A stretch of 64,000 nt of DNA from an uncultured Spartobacteria bacterium (GCA_937901895.1 CALGTD010000159.1:1-64000), one strand, 5' to 3'. Shown: positions 17,033 to 25,871, numbered from the stretch's first letter. Numbers and translations are program-made. Notes: generated by a model not told the origin, from the sequence alone.

Positions 17033-17932
17033 TCAATTCCGCCGTCCGTAGAGGCACGGACAGCAGCCGAAGGTCTCGGCGAACACCTTGCTGAAATGAC
17101 TCAGGCTCGAGTAGCCGACGGTCATCGCGGCCTCGGTCACATTCGCCTCACCGTTGCGGATCAACTCCGCCGCCCGTTCCATGCGCGCCTTGCGCAGAAA
17201 CGCCGAGATCGTCACCCCCGTCTCCTGCCGGAAAATCCGGCTCAAATAGAACGGACTGCAACCCACCCGGCGACCGAGTTCCGCCAGTTCCGGAGGGTGC
17301 TCCAGATCCGCCGAGAGAATCTCGCGAACACGCTCCACACGCTCGCGCGCGACCCGCTTCGTGCGCTCGCAGAAAAGCTCCGTCTCATCCTGGATGAACA
17401 TCGCGTGCGAAACGACTTCGAGCGCCTTCGCGTGATGCCAGCAATCCCACGCCGCCGGCGCCTTCGGTGGCTGCAACATGTCGACGGCCACCTGGGTGAG
17501 CTGCGCGGACATTTCCCGCGTTTCACAGATTCCGGTGACGGTCCCTCGTGATTCCAGGAAAAGCCTCGCCGGCTCCCGGAGCTGGCTCACGCCGTTGGGC
17601 AGCCAGCGGGACACCCAGGGTTTCCGCATCTCCACGACAATGAACCGGTGTCTTCCCCCTGCGCGTCGCTCGAGGTGTTGCTTTTGTTTCGCCGCCGCCG
17701 CAAGCACCATGCTGCCCGGCTCCACCGTGCACGAGGTCTCCCCCGCCTGGAACCGGCCGCTGCCGGCGACATTCAGACAGAGCACCAGGGCATGCGGATC
17801 GAACCAGTGGCGACCCGGAAGCTCCTCGCCTTCGTCCCACCGCGTGATTCGGAAACCATCTCCACGCAAATCTCCATAACTTCCGCGACCCAAAGGGGTC
17901 ATCGAGCCAGCGGCGGAAGACGGCGGTTTCAT
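17033..17932 (-). CDS. AraC-family transcriptional regulator, last gene of the haem operon
   Basis: About 299 residues from ATG 17932; a GTG at 17974 would add 14. The N-terminal two thirds resemble a cupin-type sensor (FDPHALVLCLNVAGSGRFQ). The C-terminal 100 residues hold two helix-turn-helix motifs: ELAELGRRVGCSPFYLSRIF and the second helix region TEAAMTVGYSSLSHFSKVFA ending FGCCPCLYGRRN. It lies downstream of hmuV on the same strand. By analogy with PchR-type regulators it may sense a haem or iron ligand and control the operon; that is inference from context only. Confidence 0.85.
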   Translation of the reverse strand: MKPPSSAAGSMTPLGRGSYGDLRGDGFRITRWDEGEELPGRHWFDPHALVLCLNVAGSGRFQAGETSCTVEPGSMVLAAAAKQKQHLERRAGGRHRFIVVEMRKPWVSRWLPNGVSQLREPARLFLESRGTVTGICETREMSAQLTQVAVDMLQPPKAPAAWDCWHHAKALEVVSHAMFIQDETELFCERTKRVARERVERVREILSADLEHPPELAELGRRVGCSPFYLSRIFRQETGVTISAFLRKARMERAAELIRNGEANVTEAAMTVGYSSLSHFSKVFAETFGCCPCLYGRRN

Positions 17933-17988
17933 CGCCCGGGAATCAGACTGCGACTGAGTCTCAATCGCAAGCACTTTCCCCGAAAAAC

Positions 17989-18753
17989 TTAGTCAGCGGT
18001 GAACACGGCCCCCCCGGAGAGGTCGTCGCGGCGAACGGAGATTCCGTAGGCAACGCCCAGCCAGTCCGGCGTCATCACCGCACCCGTGTCCCCGGCCCCG
18101 AGCACCCTGCCGTAGTGCATGAGATAAACCTTGTCGGCATACCGGGCACAAAGATTCAGATCGTGCAGCACCACCACCGCACACCCGCCGGAATCGGCGA
18201 AGTTCCGGACGATGCGCAGGACATCGTGCTGGTGGCGAAGATCGAGACTCGACGTGGGCTCATCGAGAAGCAGGCAGCGGTTTGCACCTTCAAATCCCAC
18301 CTGCGCCAGAGCCCGCGCGAGATGCACGCGCTGGCGTTCGCCGCCCGAGAGCGTCGTGTAATCGCGGTCCACCGCCCGCGCCAGATCCACCGCCTCGATC
18401 GCGCGAATGGCGGCCTCCTCATCCTCCCGCGTTTCATGTCCCTTCCAATGCGGGGCACGCCCCTGCAAAACGACTTCAAGGACCTTGAATGGGAAATTCA
18501 GCGCGCTCGACTGCGCCACCACCGCGCGAACACGGGCGATCTCCCGGGGCGCCCATTCGGCAAGCGGACGCCCACCGAATTTCACCCAGCCCTCATCGGC
18601 CTTGCCGCCGCCAAGCACACGAAGGAGCGACGACTTGCCCGCACCGTTTGCCCCCAGGATCGCGGTAATCTGTCCGCTGGTCGCGCGGAACGTGACGTCG
18701 TTCACGATGGGTCTTCCGCCACGCCGCACAACGATGCCGCCCGCGGCGATCAT
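17989..18753 (-). CDS. hmuV: Haemin ABC transporter, ATP-binding protein
   Basis: The 254-residue ATPase powers haem import across the inner membrane. Walker A GANGAGKSS is at 34-42, the Q-loop near Gln81, the signature LSGGER at 135-140, Walker B LLLDEP at 161-166 and the H-loop His197. The segment FPFKVLEVVLQGRAPH is typical of the HmuV/FecE group. The ATG overlaps the hmuU stop (ATGA), so it should pair with that permease. Confidence 0.95.
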   Translation of the reverse strand: MIAAGGIVVRRGGRPIVNDVTFRATSGQITAILGANGAGKSSLLRVLGGGKADEGWVKFGGRPLAEWAPREIARVRAVVAQSSALNFPFKVLEVVLQGRAPHWKGHETREDEEAAIRAIEAVDLARAVDRDYTTLSGGERQRVHLARALAQVGFEGANRCLLLDEPTSSLDLRHQHDVLRIVRNFADSGGCAVVVLHDLNLCARYADKVYLMHYGRVLGAGDTGAVMTPDWLGVAYGISVRRDDLSGGAVFTAD

Positions 18754-19859
18754 GGCTGCCACGCCCCCTTCGCACGCAGAAGAAGCCAGAGGAAAAACGG
18801 CGCGCCAATCAGCGAGGTCAGAATGCCGATCGGCAGTTCCGCAGGCGCCACGACACAGCGGGCAAGAGAATCGGCGGCTGTCATCAGCGCCGCTCCAAGC
18901 AGTGCGGAGGCCGGCAGCAGAAAGCGGTGGTCGGGACCCGCCGCCAGACGCACGGCGTGCGGCACGATGAGCCCCACGAAGGCAACGATGCCAGTGAACG
19001 CCACCGAGGCGCCGACCATCACCGTCGAGGCGGCAATGACAATCCACTTGGTTCGATTCGGATCGAACCCGAGATGCTCCGCATCCGACTCGCCGAGCAG
19101 CAGCGCGTTGAGCGCGCGTGCGGCTCTCGGAAGCAGCACCAGCCCCGGAAGGACGCAGATCGCGACAATGCCCGTCTTCGCCCATGTCGCGCCGCCAAGA
19201 CTGCCGAGCAGCCAGAACGTCACATCACGCACCTGCTGGTCGCTCGCAAGAAAGGTCATGAACGCCGTGATCGCGCCGCACAGGGCATTCACCGCGACAC
19301 CGGCAAGCAGCATTGTTGCAACGATCGGCTGGCCCTCGTGCAACGACAGCCGGTAGATCAACAGCGTCGCGCAGAGACAGCCGGCAAACGCCGCCGCCGC
19401 AAGCAGGAAGGGCGCAGCCCAGTCCGGCAGCCGGGGCAGAAATCCTTGACCGAGCACGATTACCGCCACCGCGCCCACGGCCGCTCCCGCGGAGATTCCG
19501 ATAAGTCCCGGGTCGGCAAGCGGATTACGAAACAGGCCCTGCATGGCCGCTCCCGCCACCGCAAGCGCCGCGCCGACCAGCGCGGACATTGCCAGGCGAG
19601 GGAGGCGGATGCGCTCGATCACAATCTGCGAGGATCCATCCAGCGACGATTCCCCGCCCGTGACGCGACTCAGGAAAAACCCGCCGATCTCCGCCGGCGG
19701 AATCCGCATCGGTCCCACCGAAAGCGCGACCAGCGAAGATCCCAGCAGCAGCGCCACCAGTGCGGCGAACTGCCAGCGCCTCCGGCGTCTTGCCCGGTGC
19801 AGCACGGCCCGGAGGTCAGGCGGCGCCGGGGGAGCCTGGAGCGCGTCGGCTCCGGTCAT
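18750..19859 (-). CDS. hmuU: Haemin ABC transporter, permease (FecCD/BtuC family)
   Basis: The 369-residue protein has about ten transmembrane segments after a basic cytoplasmic N-terminus. Family motifs are RLPRLAMSALVGAALAVAGA followed by MQGLFRNPLADPGLIGISAG and, near the C-terminus, FVGLIVPHAVRLAAGPDHRF. These are standard for importers of haem, siderophores and cobalamin; hmuS beside it points to haem. The start lies one base after the hmuT stop and the stop overlaps hmuV. Confidence 0.95.
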   Translation of the reverse strand: MTGADALQAPPAPPDLRAVLHRARRRRRWQFAALVALLLGSSLVALSVGPMRIPPAEIGGFFLSRVTGGESSLDGSSQIVIERIRLPRLAMSALVGAALAVAGAAMQGLFRNPLADPGLIGISAGAAVGAVAVIVLGQGFLPRLPDWAAPFLLAAAAFAGCLCATLLIYRLSLHEGQPIVATMLLAGVAVNALCGAITAFMTFLASDQQVRDVTFWLLGSLGGATWAKTGIVAICVLPGLVLLPRAARALNALLLGESDAEHLGFDPNRTKWIVIAASTVMVGASVAFTGIVAFVGLIVPHAVRLAAGPDHRFLLPASALLGAALMTAADSLARCVVAPAELPIGILTSLIGAPFFLWLLLRAKGAWQP

Positions 19860-19860
19860 T

Positions 19861-20688
19861 TCAGTTTCTCGCCCTTGCCGCGAGTTCCCCCACCGCCTTC
19901 GCGGTGCGCGGTCCGAGGCCGAGCAGATACATGTCGTCGAAGACGAGGATGCGGTCATCCTTCGCGGCCTTCGTGTGGCTGAGAGCGGGGTTTTCCTTGA
20001 ACCGCTCGATGCCACCCGCCGCCTCGACGCTGCGCGAGCCCGTGATGATCACCGCGGGATCCAGCGCGACCAGTGCCTCACTCGAGACCGGCTTGTAGCC
20101 CGGCGCGTCGCCCGCGACGTTTTTAAGTCCGGCGGCCCTGAGCACCGCATCCGCCGCCGTGCCCGCACCGCCCGCAATCAATGCGCCATCGGGGCGCGCC
20201 ATCACATAAACGGCCGTCAGAGGTTCGGCGGTCTTTGTGGTGGCCTCCACCGCGGCGCGCTCCTTGTTGAACTCCTCCGCGAGCTTCGCACCCGCCTCCG
20301 GCACTTCCAGCGCGCCGGCCACAGCCACAATCTTGTCGCCAATGCCTTCGACACTGTGATTCTTCGGGAGCGTCACAATCTTCACTCCGGCCTGCTCGAT
20401 CTGTTCGAGCACCTCGGGCGGACCCGCGTCGCCGTTCGCGAGAACGAGATCCGGCTTCATGGCGAGGATGCCTTCCGCGGAGAGCGCACGCACATAGCCG
20501 ACCTGCGGCAGCTTCGTCGCCTCCTCGGGATAGGTGCTCGTCAGGTCCACCCCGACCAGCGCATCCCCCTTGCCAAGCTGATAAACGATCTCGGTGAGAT
20601 CGCCGCCGAGGCTGACGATCCGCTCCGGCGCGGCCTGCGCGATTCCGGCGCATGCAAGCGCCACGACGAACGACCAGGCGCGCCTCAC
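19861..20688 (-). CDS. hmuT: Haemin ABC transporter, periplasmic binding protein
   Basis: The 275-residue protein starts at GTG 20688, which overlaps the hmuS stop (GTGA) and has GGAG about 8 bases upstream. Residues 1-20 form a signal peptide (ALACAGIAQA). The mature part begins APERIVSLGGDLTEIVYQLG, the class III solute-binding N-lobe, and continues GVDLTSTYPEEATKLPQVGY. Such proteins bind haem through Tyr or His between two lobes and deliver it to HmuUV. Confidence 0.93.
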   Translation of the reverse strand: MRRAWSFVVALACAGIAQAAPERIVSLGGDLTEIVYQLGKGDALVGVDLTSTYPEEATKLPQVGYVRALSAEGILAMKPDLVLANGDAGPPEVLEQIEQAGVKIVTLPKNHSVEGIGDKIVAVAGALEVPEAGAKLAEEFNKERAAVEATTKTAEPLTAVYVMARPDGALIAGGAGTAADAVLRAAGLKNVAGDAPGYKPVSSEALVALDPAVIITGSRSVEAAGGIERFKENPALSHTKAAKDDRILVFDDMYLLGLGPRTAKAVGELAARARN

Positions 20689-21713
20689 TTCAGCGACTCC
20701 GCAAGGTTGCGCCAGTTCACGTCCTCGGGCTCGCCGGGCTTCCGCTTTCCAAAGAAGAGCGCGATGTTCTCGCCCGCGGCGTCGTAAAGTTCGATCGAGG
20801 TGACCACTCCATCCTTCGTCGGCTTGCGCACGAGCCATGCCGAGGCCACGCCGGGTTCGCGGAGGTGAAGGTTGAACTCGTCATCGAGCACGTTGATCCA
20901 CTCCTCGCCGAAGGGCACAATCTTGTTCACCTCGCCGGTGTGGATCTGGATGCAACCGCGGTTGCCCACGAAGATCATGATCGGGAGCTTCTCCGCGGAG
21001 GCGCGGCGCAGGAGGTCTCCGGCCACCGACGTCTTCAGCGGCTCGGCAAATTCCTTTTCAAGGAGGCGCAGCGCCTGGACGCGACCGACCTTGAACTTCC
21101 GCAGCAGACCGAAGAAATGGTGCGTGTCCTCCATCGCGCGGAACGCGGCGAGGAAACCCTCGACGTCGATCTCGGAATCCGGCAGGTCGGCAGGCGGCGG
21201 CTCGACGGCGGCCGCGGCAAACCCCTGCTCGTCGGATTTGAAATCCTCGATCAGACGGTCAAATGCCGCACGGTCGCTCTCGTCCTGCAGGAAAACCTTG
21301 TGCATTGCGAGACCGTCCGCGCCGAAGATCTGGATGCTGTCATTGGCACCGGTCTCCTCGTCCTTCCGCACGGCAAAGACGGCGGACCACTGCATCGGGA
21401 AAAGGCGCAGATCGATATCGGGACCGACGACCTGTCCCATCGCCCCGCCGCCGAAGAAGCCGACCTCCCGGAAGATGCCCTTGCGCTCGTGCACGGCGTG
21501 CTCGTTGCGCGTGAGGCACATCACGCGGCCAAGCGATTTGAACGCGTCGAAGAGTTCCGTCCATTCCGGACGCAGACGCGTGACGGTGGACCCGGTGACG
21601 AGCAAATCCGCTTCGCTTACCCCCAGCTTTGCGGCGGCGTCACGAATGCGGAGTTTGGGTTCGGCACGGCGGAGGTCCGCCCAGGCCGACTTGAGATCGG
21701 TGCTAGTTTCCAT
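20685..21713 (-). CDS. hmuS: Haemin-degrading factor HmuS/HemS family
   Basis: The 342-residue cytosolic protein has the two tandem repeats of the HemS/ChuX/HmuS fold. The first half carries GRVMCLTRNEHAVHERKG and the second IFVGNRGCIQIHTGEVNKI with WINVLDDEFNLHLREP. His in the NEHAVHE segment is a likely haem ligand. Members bind imported haem and store or break it down to release iron. Its start is 6 bases after the pseudopilin gene and its stop overlaps hmuT, so it is coupled to the transporter. Confidence 0.95.
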   Translation of the reverse strand: METSTDLKSAWADLRRAEPKLRIRDAAAKLGVSEADLLVTGSTVTRLRPEWTELFDAFKSLGRVMCLTRNEHAVHERKGIFREVGFFGGGAMGQVVGPDIDLRLFPMQWSAVFAVRKDEETGANDSIQIFGADGLAMHKVFLQDESDRAAFDRLIEDFKSDEQGFAAAAVEPPPADLPDSEIDVEGFLAAFRAMEDTHHFFGLLRKFKVGRVQALRLLEKEFAEPLKTSVAGDLLRRASAEKLPIMIFVGNRGCIQIHTGEVNKIVPFGEEWINVLDDEFNLHLREPGVASAWLVRKPTKDGVVTSIELYDAAGENIALFFGKRKPGEPEDVNWRNLAESLK

Positions 21714-21719
21714 GAAAGA

Positions 21720-22526
21720 TTATTGAAGAACTTCGACTTTTCGGAGGACATGGTGCGGATCGTCGGATTCCTGAGCAAGGTTCGACCAGTAGCGCATGTC
21801 ATCGAGCCTATCTTCTGACATCAATTCCACGTGCCCGTCGAGCATTGCGACAACGGCGTTGCCCTTGTAGCGGCAATCCACATACCCAAATGCCGACGCG
21901 GGGGCATCCGGATCCCACTTCGACGCCCAACGGCGGCTCGTGAGATACGGCGAACGCACCTGATAGAATCCCAACTCGTCCTTGCTGCGGCGCGCCGAGG
22001 CAAACACGATGAGTTGCGAAGGCTTTATCGCATCCCCCAGCCGCATCACGCAGAAATTGCCGTAGGTTTTGATGGCGCGATCGCTGGGAATGAGATCGCT
22101 CCCCGACCCGAAATCCCCGCCGACGAACGTCGTGTTCATCCCGAGATTCGGTGAAACGCTCGCCGCATAATGGAAGTCCGTCTTGTCCAGCAGCGCCTTC
22201 TCGTTTCCGTTGAAGAGAATCGCCGACATGTCGTAGTCCATGTATTGGGCGAGACGCCACGGGTAGCGGGCGTTCGCAGGGAACGCGAGCGGCTTGCCCG
22301 TCGCGTCCGTCACATTCTCGGCCTGATAGCCGGCCATCAACTTCCCGTCGTGATCCGAAGGATACGTCAAATACGCGGAGATGAGCTTCCGCGCGGACGA
22401 AATCTCCCGCGCCTTCTTCGCCTCCATGATGTAGTGCGAGACGGAAGGCACCGTGACCGCGGTCAACACCGCGACCACTCCCACGACGACGAGAGTTTCC
22501 GCAAGAGTGAATGCCTTACTGTTCAT
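21720..22526 (-). CDS. Type II secretion / type IV pilus pseudopilin-like protein
   Basis: The 268-residue protein begins MNSKAFTLAETLVVVGVVAV: a short basic leader, Phe as the first mature residue, Glu at +5 and a hydrophobic helix, as in prepilin-peptidase substrates (Ala replaces the usual Gly before the cut). The C-terminal part contains VAMLDGHVELM, like the DG-H motif of planctomycete and verrucomicrobial pseudopilins. Its first 11 bases overlap the PEP-CTERM gene and its stop is 6 bases before hmuS. A role at the cell surface in haem handling is possible but only by context. Confidence 0.88.
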   Translation of the reverse strand: MNSKAFTLAETLVVVGVVAVLTAVTVPSVSHYIMEAKKAREISSARKLISAYLTYPSDHDGKLMAGYQAENVTDATGKPLAFPANARYPWRLAQYMDYDMSAILFNGNEKALLDKTDFHYAASVSPNLGMNTTFVGGDFGSGSDLIPSDRAIKTYGNFCVMRLGDAIKPSQLIVFASARRSKDELGFYQVRSPYLTSRRWASKWDPDAPASAFGYVDCRYKGNAVVAMLDGHVELMSEDRLDDMRYWSNLAQESDDPHHVLRKVEVLQ

Positions 22527-23457
22527 TCCGTTTCCAACACGCCAGCATTCCCAAACCAGTCAGCGCCGCCAAGCCCAGAAATGCCATCGTCGATGGCTCC
22601 GGCACGATCGTGATCTCTCCGCTGAGCTGCGCGGCGACGTGGTCGAAGGCGTTCTCCGAGGTGGGATCGTGCCACGGGCTTTCCTTCGTATAAAAGACCG
22701 GATAACCGCTACCGGCTTCCTGCGACGACGGATAGAGGGAAGTGACCATGAACTCGATATATCCCTGATTCAGCGACGCCTGCAGATAGGCGAGGATCTC
22801 CGGAGAAGTCACGTTGATGTCGAATGTCATCTGTTTGTCGGGCCCGACCGTATCTCCCGCCACCAATCCCGCGACCTGTCCGATCGCAAAAGGGTTCACC
22901 TCGAACCCCTGGCTCACATTGTTCGATACATCGATCATCTGCCCCGCATCGTTGAAGCCGGCAGCGTAGGCGTTGCGCACACCCTTCCCGAACGCTGCGC
23001 CGTGAGGCGAATTTTCGACAAAAGTCGACGCGGTAAACCCATTCCGATATCCCACTCCGAAGATCTCAACCGGATGGCCCGCGTCCGAATCCTCACCTCC
23101 CAGAAGAGTTTGATAGGAATCGTAGGTAGGATCGTAAAGGAATGATGCCTCCTCCCATGTGGTCAAGGTCAGCCGCAGGGATGTCACCGCATAGTTCGCC
23201 GCTCCGAGCCCCGGCGTCGCGATGTGCGAGGTGCTGAAACGAACGAGCATCTGCCCGTCGCGGTCGTCGAATTGACTGTCGACCACGCCATTCACCACTG
23301 TTCCGAATGCAGAGGCTGCAGGCCTCACCCCCGGCGAACCGTTGAATGGGTAAACCCACCGGTCCATTGATGGCGTGATGATATCGAACGACGCCGCAAG
23401 AGCGCCGGTTACCGGCGACAAGGCAGCGATGGCAATGAATAGAATCCCCTTCCGCAT
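22516..23457 (-). CDS. PEP-CTERM sorted surface protein heading the haem operon
   Basis: The 313-residue protein has a signal peptide (MRKGILFIAIAALSPVTGALA) and a C-terminal PEP-CTERM signal: VPEPST, hydrophobic helix, then CWKRNEQ. The middle looks all-beta and has several His and Tyr residues but no motif I know. Exosortase should cleave and anchor it. It is the first gene of the apparent haem operon and overlaps the pseudopilin start. Haem capture at the surface is a reasonable guess; nothing in the sequence proves it. Confidence 0.88.
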   Translation of the reverse strand: MRKGILFIAIAALSPVTGALAASFDIITPSMDRWVYPFNGSPGVRPAASAFGTVVNGVVDSQFDDRDGQMLVRFSTSHIATPGLGAANYAVTSLRLTLTTWEEASFLYDPTYDSYQTLLGGEDSDAGHPVEIFGVGYRNGFTASTFVENSPHGAAFGKGVRNAYAAGFNDAGQMIDVSNNVSQGFEVNPFAIGQVAGLVAGDTVGPDKQMTFDINVTSPEILAYLQASLNQGYIEFMVTSLYPSSQEAGSGYPVFYTKESPWHDPTSENAFDHVAAQLSGEITIVPEPSTMAFLGLAALTGLGMLACWKRNEQ

Positions 23458-23500
23458 GAAAAACAACAGTTCGCCAATCTGCTCCAGACTCCTCGGCGAA

Positions 23501-23537
23501 GCTATCGGCAGATTGCGGAACGTTAGCGGTAAATTGC
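23501..23537 (+). promoter_or_regulatory. Shared 37-base element, copy 1
   Basis: It starts GCTATCGG, has TTGCGGAA at 23513-23520 and AATTGC at 23532-23537, 11 bases apart. It lies upstream of the haem-operon PEP-CTERM gene. Matching spacing occurs at 23849-23885 and 26582-26618. Regulator binding is a guess. Confidence 0.45.
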
Positions 23538-23848
23538 ACCGACACGCGCGAAGCGCAAGTAAGCGCATCCGGATTTGCCTCGATAGGCGAGCACCCACGG
23601 GCACTCTTCCGCGGAAAAATCGCCCCCTACTTCCGTGCCATGGGCCGCCCGCGCAGAATGACGGCTCGGGCGACCGGCTTATCTCAAATTTGCAGGCTGC
23701 CGCGCCGGCGGGCGGAAATGCGGCCGTTGCGCAAAGCAACCTGCTGACGATCATCGTGCGTGTCTTCATCAAGTGACTGTTTCTTGTTTTCGTGGCGGGA
23801 ACTGCTCCCGCCGCGTTCCCGGAAGGTTCACAGAATTCCCACGTCTCC

Positions 23849-23885
23849 GCTAACGCTGTGCTGCGGAATGCTCGCGCCGAAATGC
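23849..23885 (+). promoter_or_regulatory. Shared 37-base element, copy 2
   Basis: It starts GCTAACGC, has CTGCGGAA at 23861-23868 and AAATGC at 23880-23885, again 11 bases apart. It lies about 160-200 bases upstream of the PEP-CTERM gene at 24048. A degenerate further copy may start near 23938 (GCTAGCGG, TTGCGAA). Confidence 0.45.
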
Positions 23886-24047
23886 GCACAAGACACCGTC
23901 ATTGCCGCGCAAGTTCGCGACATCCCAACTCCCTTCGCTAGCGGCTCGTTGCGAATTGCTGCCGCACCGTTGCGCGCAAATGCTCATCAACCTTTGGCAA
24001 CCGTCCCGGAGCACGCATTCGGGAAATCCGCTTTCCTTGTCAGGCCT

Positions 24048-24845
24048 ATGAAACTTGTCATCCACACAACCCTTCGTCTCTTCGCGGCAGCCGCCGTTCT
24101 CGCGACCGCGCACGCCGATCCGATCGCCGACGCCGCGCCGCAACCCATCACCCTCTCAGGTTCCTCCTCCTACGACGAATGGTCTCTCACGGGACTATCA
24201 GCATCCGCCAATCCAGGCTATCCCGGCTTCCCGGGTTCTGGCGCCTGGCCCGCACCGATCGGCTCGAATCTCGGGGGCGACGCCTTCCTCTCGAAAATTG
24301 CGAACGGAACCGGCGGCGGCCCCTATCCCGGAGCAGGCTCGTTGTATTACGGAGGATTCAGTTCCACCGTGAACAACAATGGCGGCACGCTGGCAGTCTC
24401 CGACACGAACATCGGCTTCGAACTGAACACCATCGTCTTCCAGATCGAGATCGGCGAAACATGGACCTACGACTTCTTCAACGGCGCCATGCCCACCCTC
24501 AGCTTCAACGGTGGCAGCCAGAATCTCGTTCCAACCTTCACGACGCTCGCCGTGCAGGCCCACAACGGCACTGTTACCATGCCGACCGGTCCCGAAGATG
24601 TCTTCGTGAACCTGTGGGCACTCCAATGGGATCTCAGTGGCATCTCCGAACCGATCTCGAGCTACAGCATCTCATGGACGGGCGTGCAGCACGCCCAAAT
24701 CTACGGGCTGCGCCTTGACGCCAGCAGCGCCATCCTCGACTCCGCCGTTTTCACGGCCGTCCCCGAGCCCCACGAATACGCGCTGGCGATTTCCGCGCTG
24801 CTCTTCGTGGCCGTAGTCGTCCGTCGCCGGCGCGCCCGCGCCTGA
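24048..24845 (+). CDS. PEP-CTERM sorted exported protein
   Basis: The 265-residue protein has a signal peptide ending ATAHA and a C-terminal sorting signal (VPEPHEYALAI, then VVVRRRRARA). The mature part is Gly/Ser/Asn-rich and beta-type, with LWALQWDLSGISEPISSYSI and a following HAQIYG. The protein encoded next (24921) shares this same QWDLSGI and HA-x2-YG pattern, so the two are paralogues. Function is unknown. A strong hairpin follows the gene at 24855-24898. Confidence 0.88.
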   Translation: MKLVIHTTLRLFAAAAVLATAHADPIADAAPQPITLSGSSSYDEWSLTGLSASANPGYPGFPGSGAWPAPIGSNLGGDAFLSKIANGTGGGPYPGAGSLYYGGFSSTVNNNGGTLAVSDTNIGFELNTIVFQIEIGETWTYDFFNGAMPTLSFNGGSQNLVPTFTTLAVQAHNGTVTMPTGPEDVFVNLWALQWDLSGISEPISSYSISWTGVQHAQIYGLRLDASSAILDSAVFTAVPEPHEYALAISALLFVAVVVRRRRARA

Positions 24846-24854
24846 TCCGCACAC

Positions 24855-24898
24855 CCAACGAAAGAACGACCGGAGGAAACTCCGGTCGTTTGCGTTGG
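24855..24898 (+). terminator. Long hairpin with GAAA tetraloop after the PEP-CTERM gene
   Basis: AACGACCGGAG (24865-24875) pairs with CTCCGGTCGTT (24880-24890) around a GAAA loop. An outer CCAACG/CGTTGG helix (24855-24860 with 24893-24898) extends it. No long T-tract follows. It could end transcription or form a stable 5 prime structure for the next gene. Confidence 0.6.
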
Positions 24899-24920
24899 AG
24901 AACCAAACCAACCAGAAACA

Positions 24921-25787
24921 ATGACTGAAAAAATGAATCGCATGCCGGGAACGTCCGAGCAAAACCAGTGGAGTTCGATCTCTTTGCGTGTCACCTTCCC
25001 CGGCATGATTCGCCAATTCTGCACGGCGGCGGCATTCGCCACGTTCATTTCCGTCGGCAACGTCAGCGCCCAGGCCATTATTCCCAGCTTTTTCGACTAC
25101 GAGTCCATTCTTGGGGGCACGGTCGTGGAGTTCGCATGGAGCGAGCTTTCCTCCACAGACCGCCCGGGCTACCCGGCAACGGTCAGCGGCACGTTTGCAA
25201 ACTGGCCGGCCTTGATTCAACCCAACGGTGGCAACCCGAATCTTCTGCTGGGGCCCACGGCGGGGTTCGAAAGCGACGCCACCGACTTCCTTCCGAACAG
25301 CAACGGTGGCGGCATCTATACCTTTTTCTCACGCACCCATTTCTCGATCACATCCTCTGCTTCGTCGGACGGCCTGCGATCGCTGATTTTTCAGATCTCG
25401 ATGGCCGACGGCATCGACACGGGAAGCCTGAATGTGGTCGGCACGCCAACGCTCTCTCTCACCACCACGACTGGAGCCTTCGTGATTCCGGCCACATACT
25501 CCCAACTCCTTTCGACCACCCAGGTCACGGTGAATGGCTTCGACACCAGCCTGAACCTTCTCGCGTATCAATGGGACCTCTCCGGAATTGCAGGACAAAT
25601 TCAGGGCTATTCGCTCGACTGGCAGGTCGCCCAGCACGCGATCAATTACGGCTTCTCAATCACGGAGTCCACCGCCGTCCAGACCGAAGACATTCTGGCC
25701 GTGCCGGAACCTGCCTCGGTTGCTCTTTTCCTTTCCGGATTCGTCATCGCGACGGCTCTCCACGTCCGTCGCCGCACCTTGCGTTAA
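24921..25787 (+). CDS. PEP-CTERM sorted exported protein, paralogue of its upstream neighbour
   Basis: 288 residues from ATG 24921; an ATG at 25005 would place the signal peptide (MIRQFCTAAAFATFISVGNV) at the very N-terminus and may be the true start. The C-terminus has VPEPASVALFLSGFVIATAL followed by HVRRRTLR. The middle shares LLAYQWDLSGIAGQIQGYSL and HAINYG with the protein at 24048-24845. Function unknown; likely anchored at the surface after exosortase cleavage. Confidence 0.85.
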   Translation: MTEKMNRMPGTSEQNQWSSISLRVTFPGMIRQFCTAAAFATFISVGNVSAQAIIPSFFDYESILGGTVVEFAWSELSSTDRPGYPATVSGTFANWPALIQPNGGNPNLLLGPTAGFESDATDFLPNSNGGGIYTFFSRTHFSITSSASSDGLRSLIFQISMADGIDTGSLNVVGTPTLSLTTTTGAFVIPATYSQLLSTTQVTVNGFDTSLNLLAYQWDLSGIAGQIQGYSLDWQVAQHAINYGFSITESTAVQTEDILAVPEPASVALFLSGFVIATALHVRRRTLR

Positions 25788-25811
25788 GGTTCGGCACCGC
25801 CACGGGCAAAG

Positions 25812-25848
25812 AAAATCCCGCCGACGCACACGACACCGGCGGGAATTT
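25812..25848. terminator. Bidirectional terminator between convergent PEP-CTERM genes
   Basis: TCCCGCCG (25816-25823) pairs with CGGCGGGA (25837-25844) over a 13-base loop, with A residues on the left and T residues on the right. It lies in the 84-base gap between the convergent genes at 24921 and 25872. Confidence 0.65.
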
Positions 25849-25871
25849 CTGACTAAGGGCTTGGAGTTAAC

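Larger units (their letters stand above)
23458..24047. other. 590-base divergent intergenic region with repeated elements
   Basis: This region separates the haem operon (minus) from a PEP-CTERM gene (plus). It holds two copies of a 37-base element (23501-23537 and 23849-23885) and a perfect hairpin GGCGGGA/TCCCGCC (23794-23812). It also has an inverted repeat GTTGC/GCAAC (23726-23740) and a palindrome TTGCGCGCAA (23970-23979). No convincing Fur box is seen, and none of the open frames look like real proteins. It probably carries both promoters. Confidence 0.6.

Noticed and set aside
15947..17551. Plus-strand open frame of 534 codons
   Set aside because: It is antisense to rpsG, rpsL and the araC gene and shows no protein family signature.
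23375..23776. Plus-strand frame of 133 codons
   Set aside because: It overlaps the signal peptide codons of the PEP-CTERM gene on the other strand and has no start signal or family match.
23458..24047. Fur-binding site for the haem operon
   Set aside because: No sequence close to the GATAATGATAATCATTATC consensus is visible on either strand.
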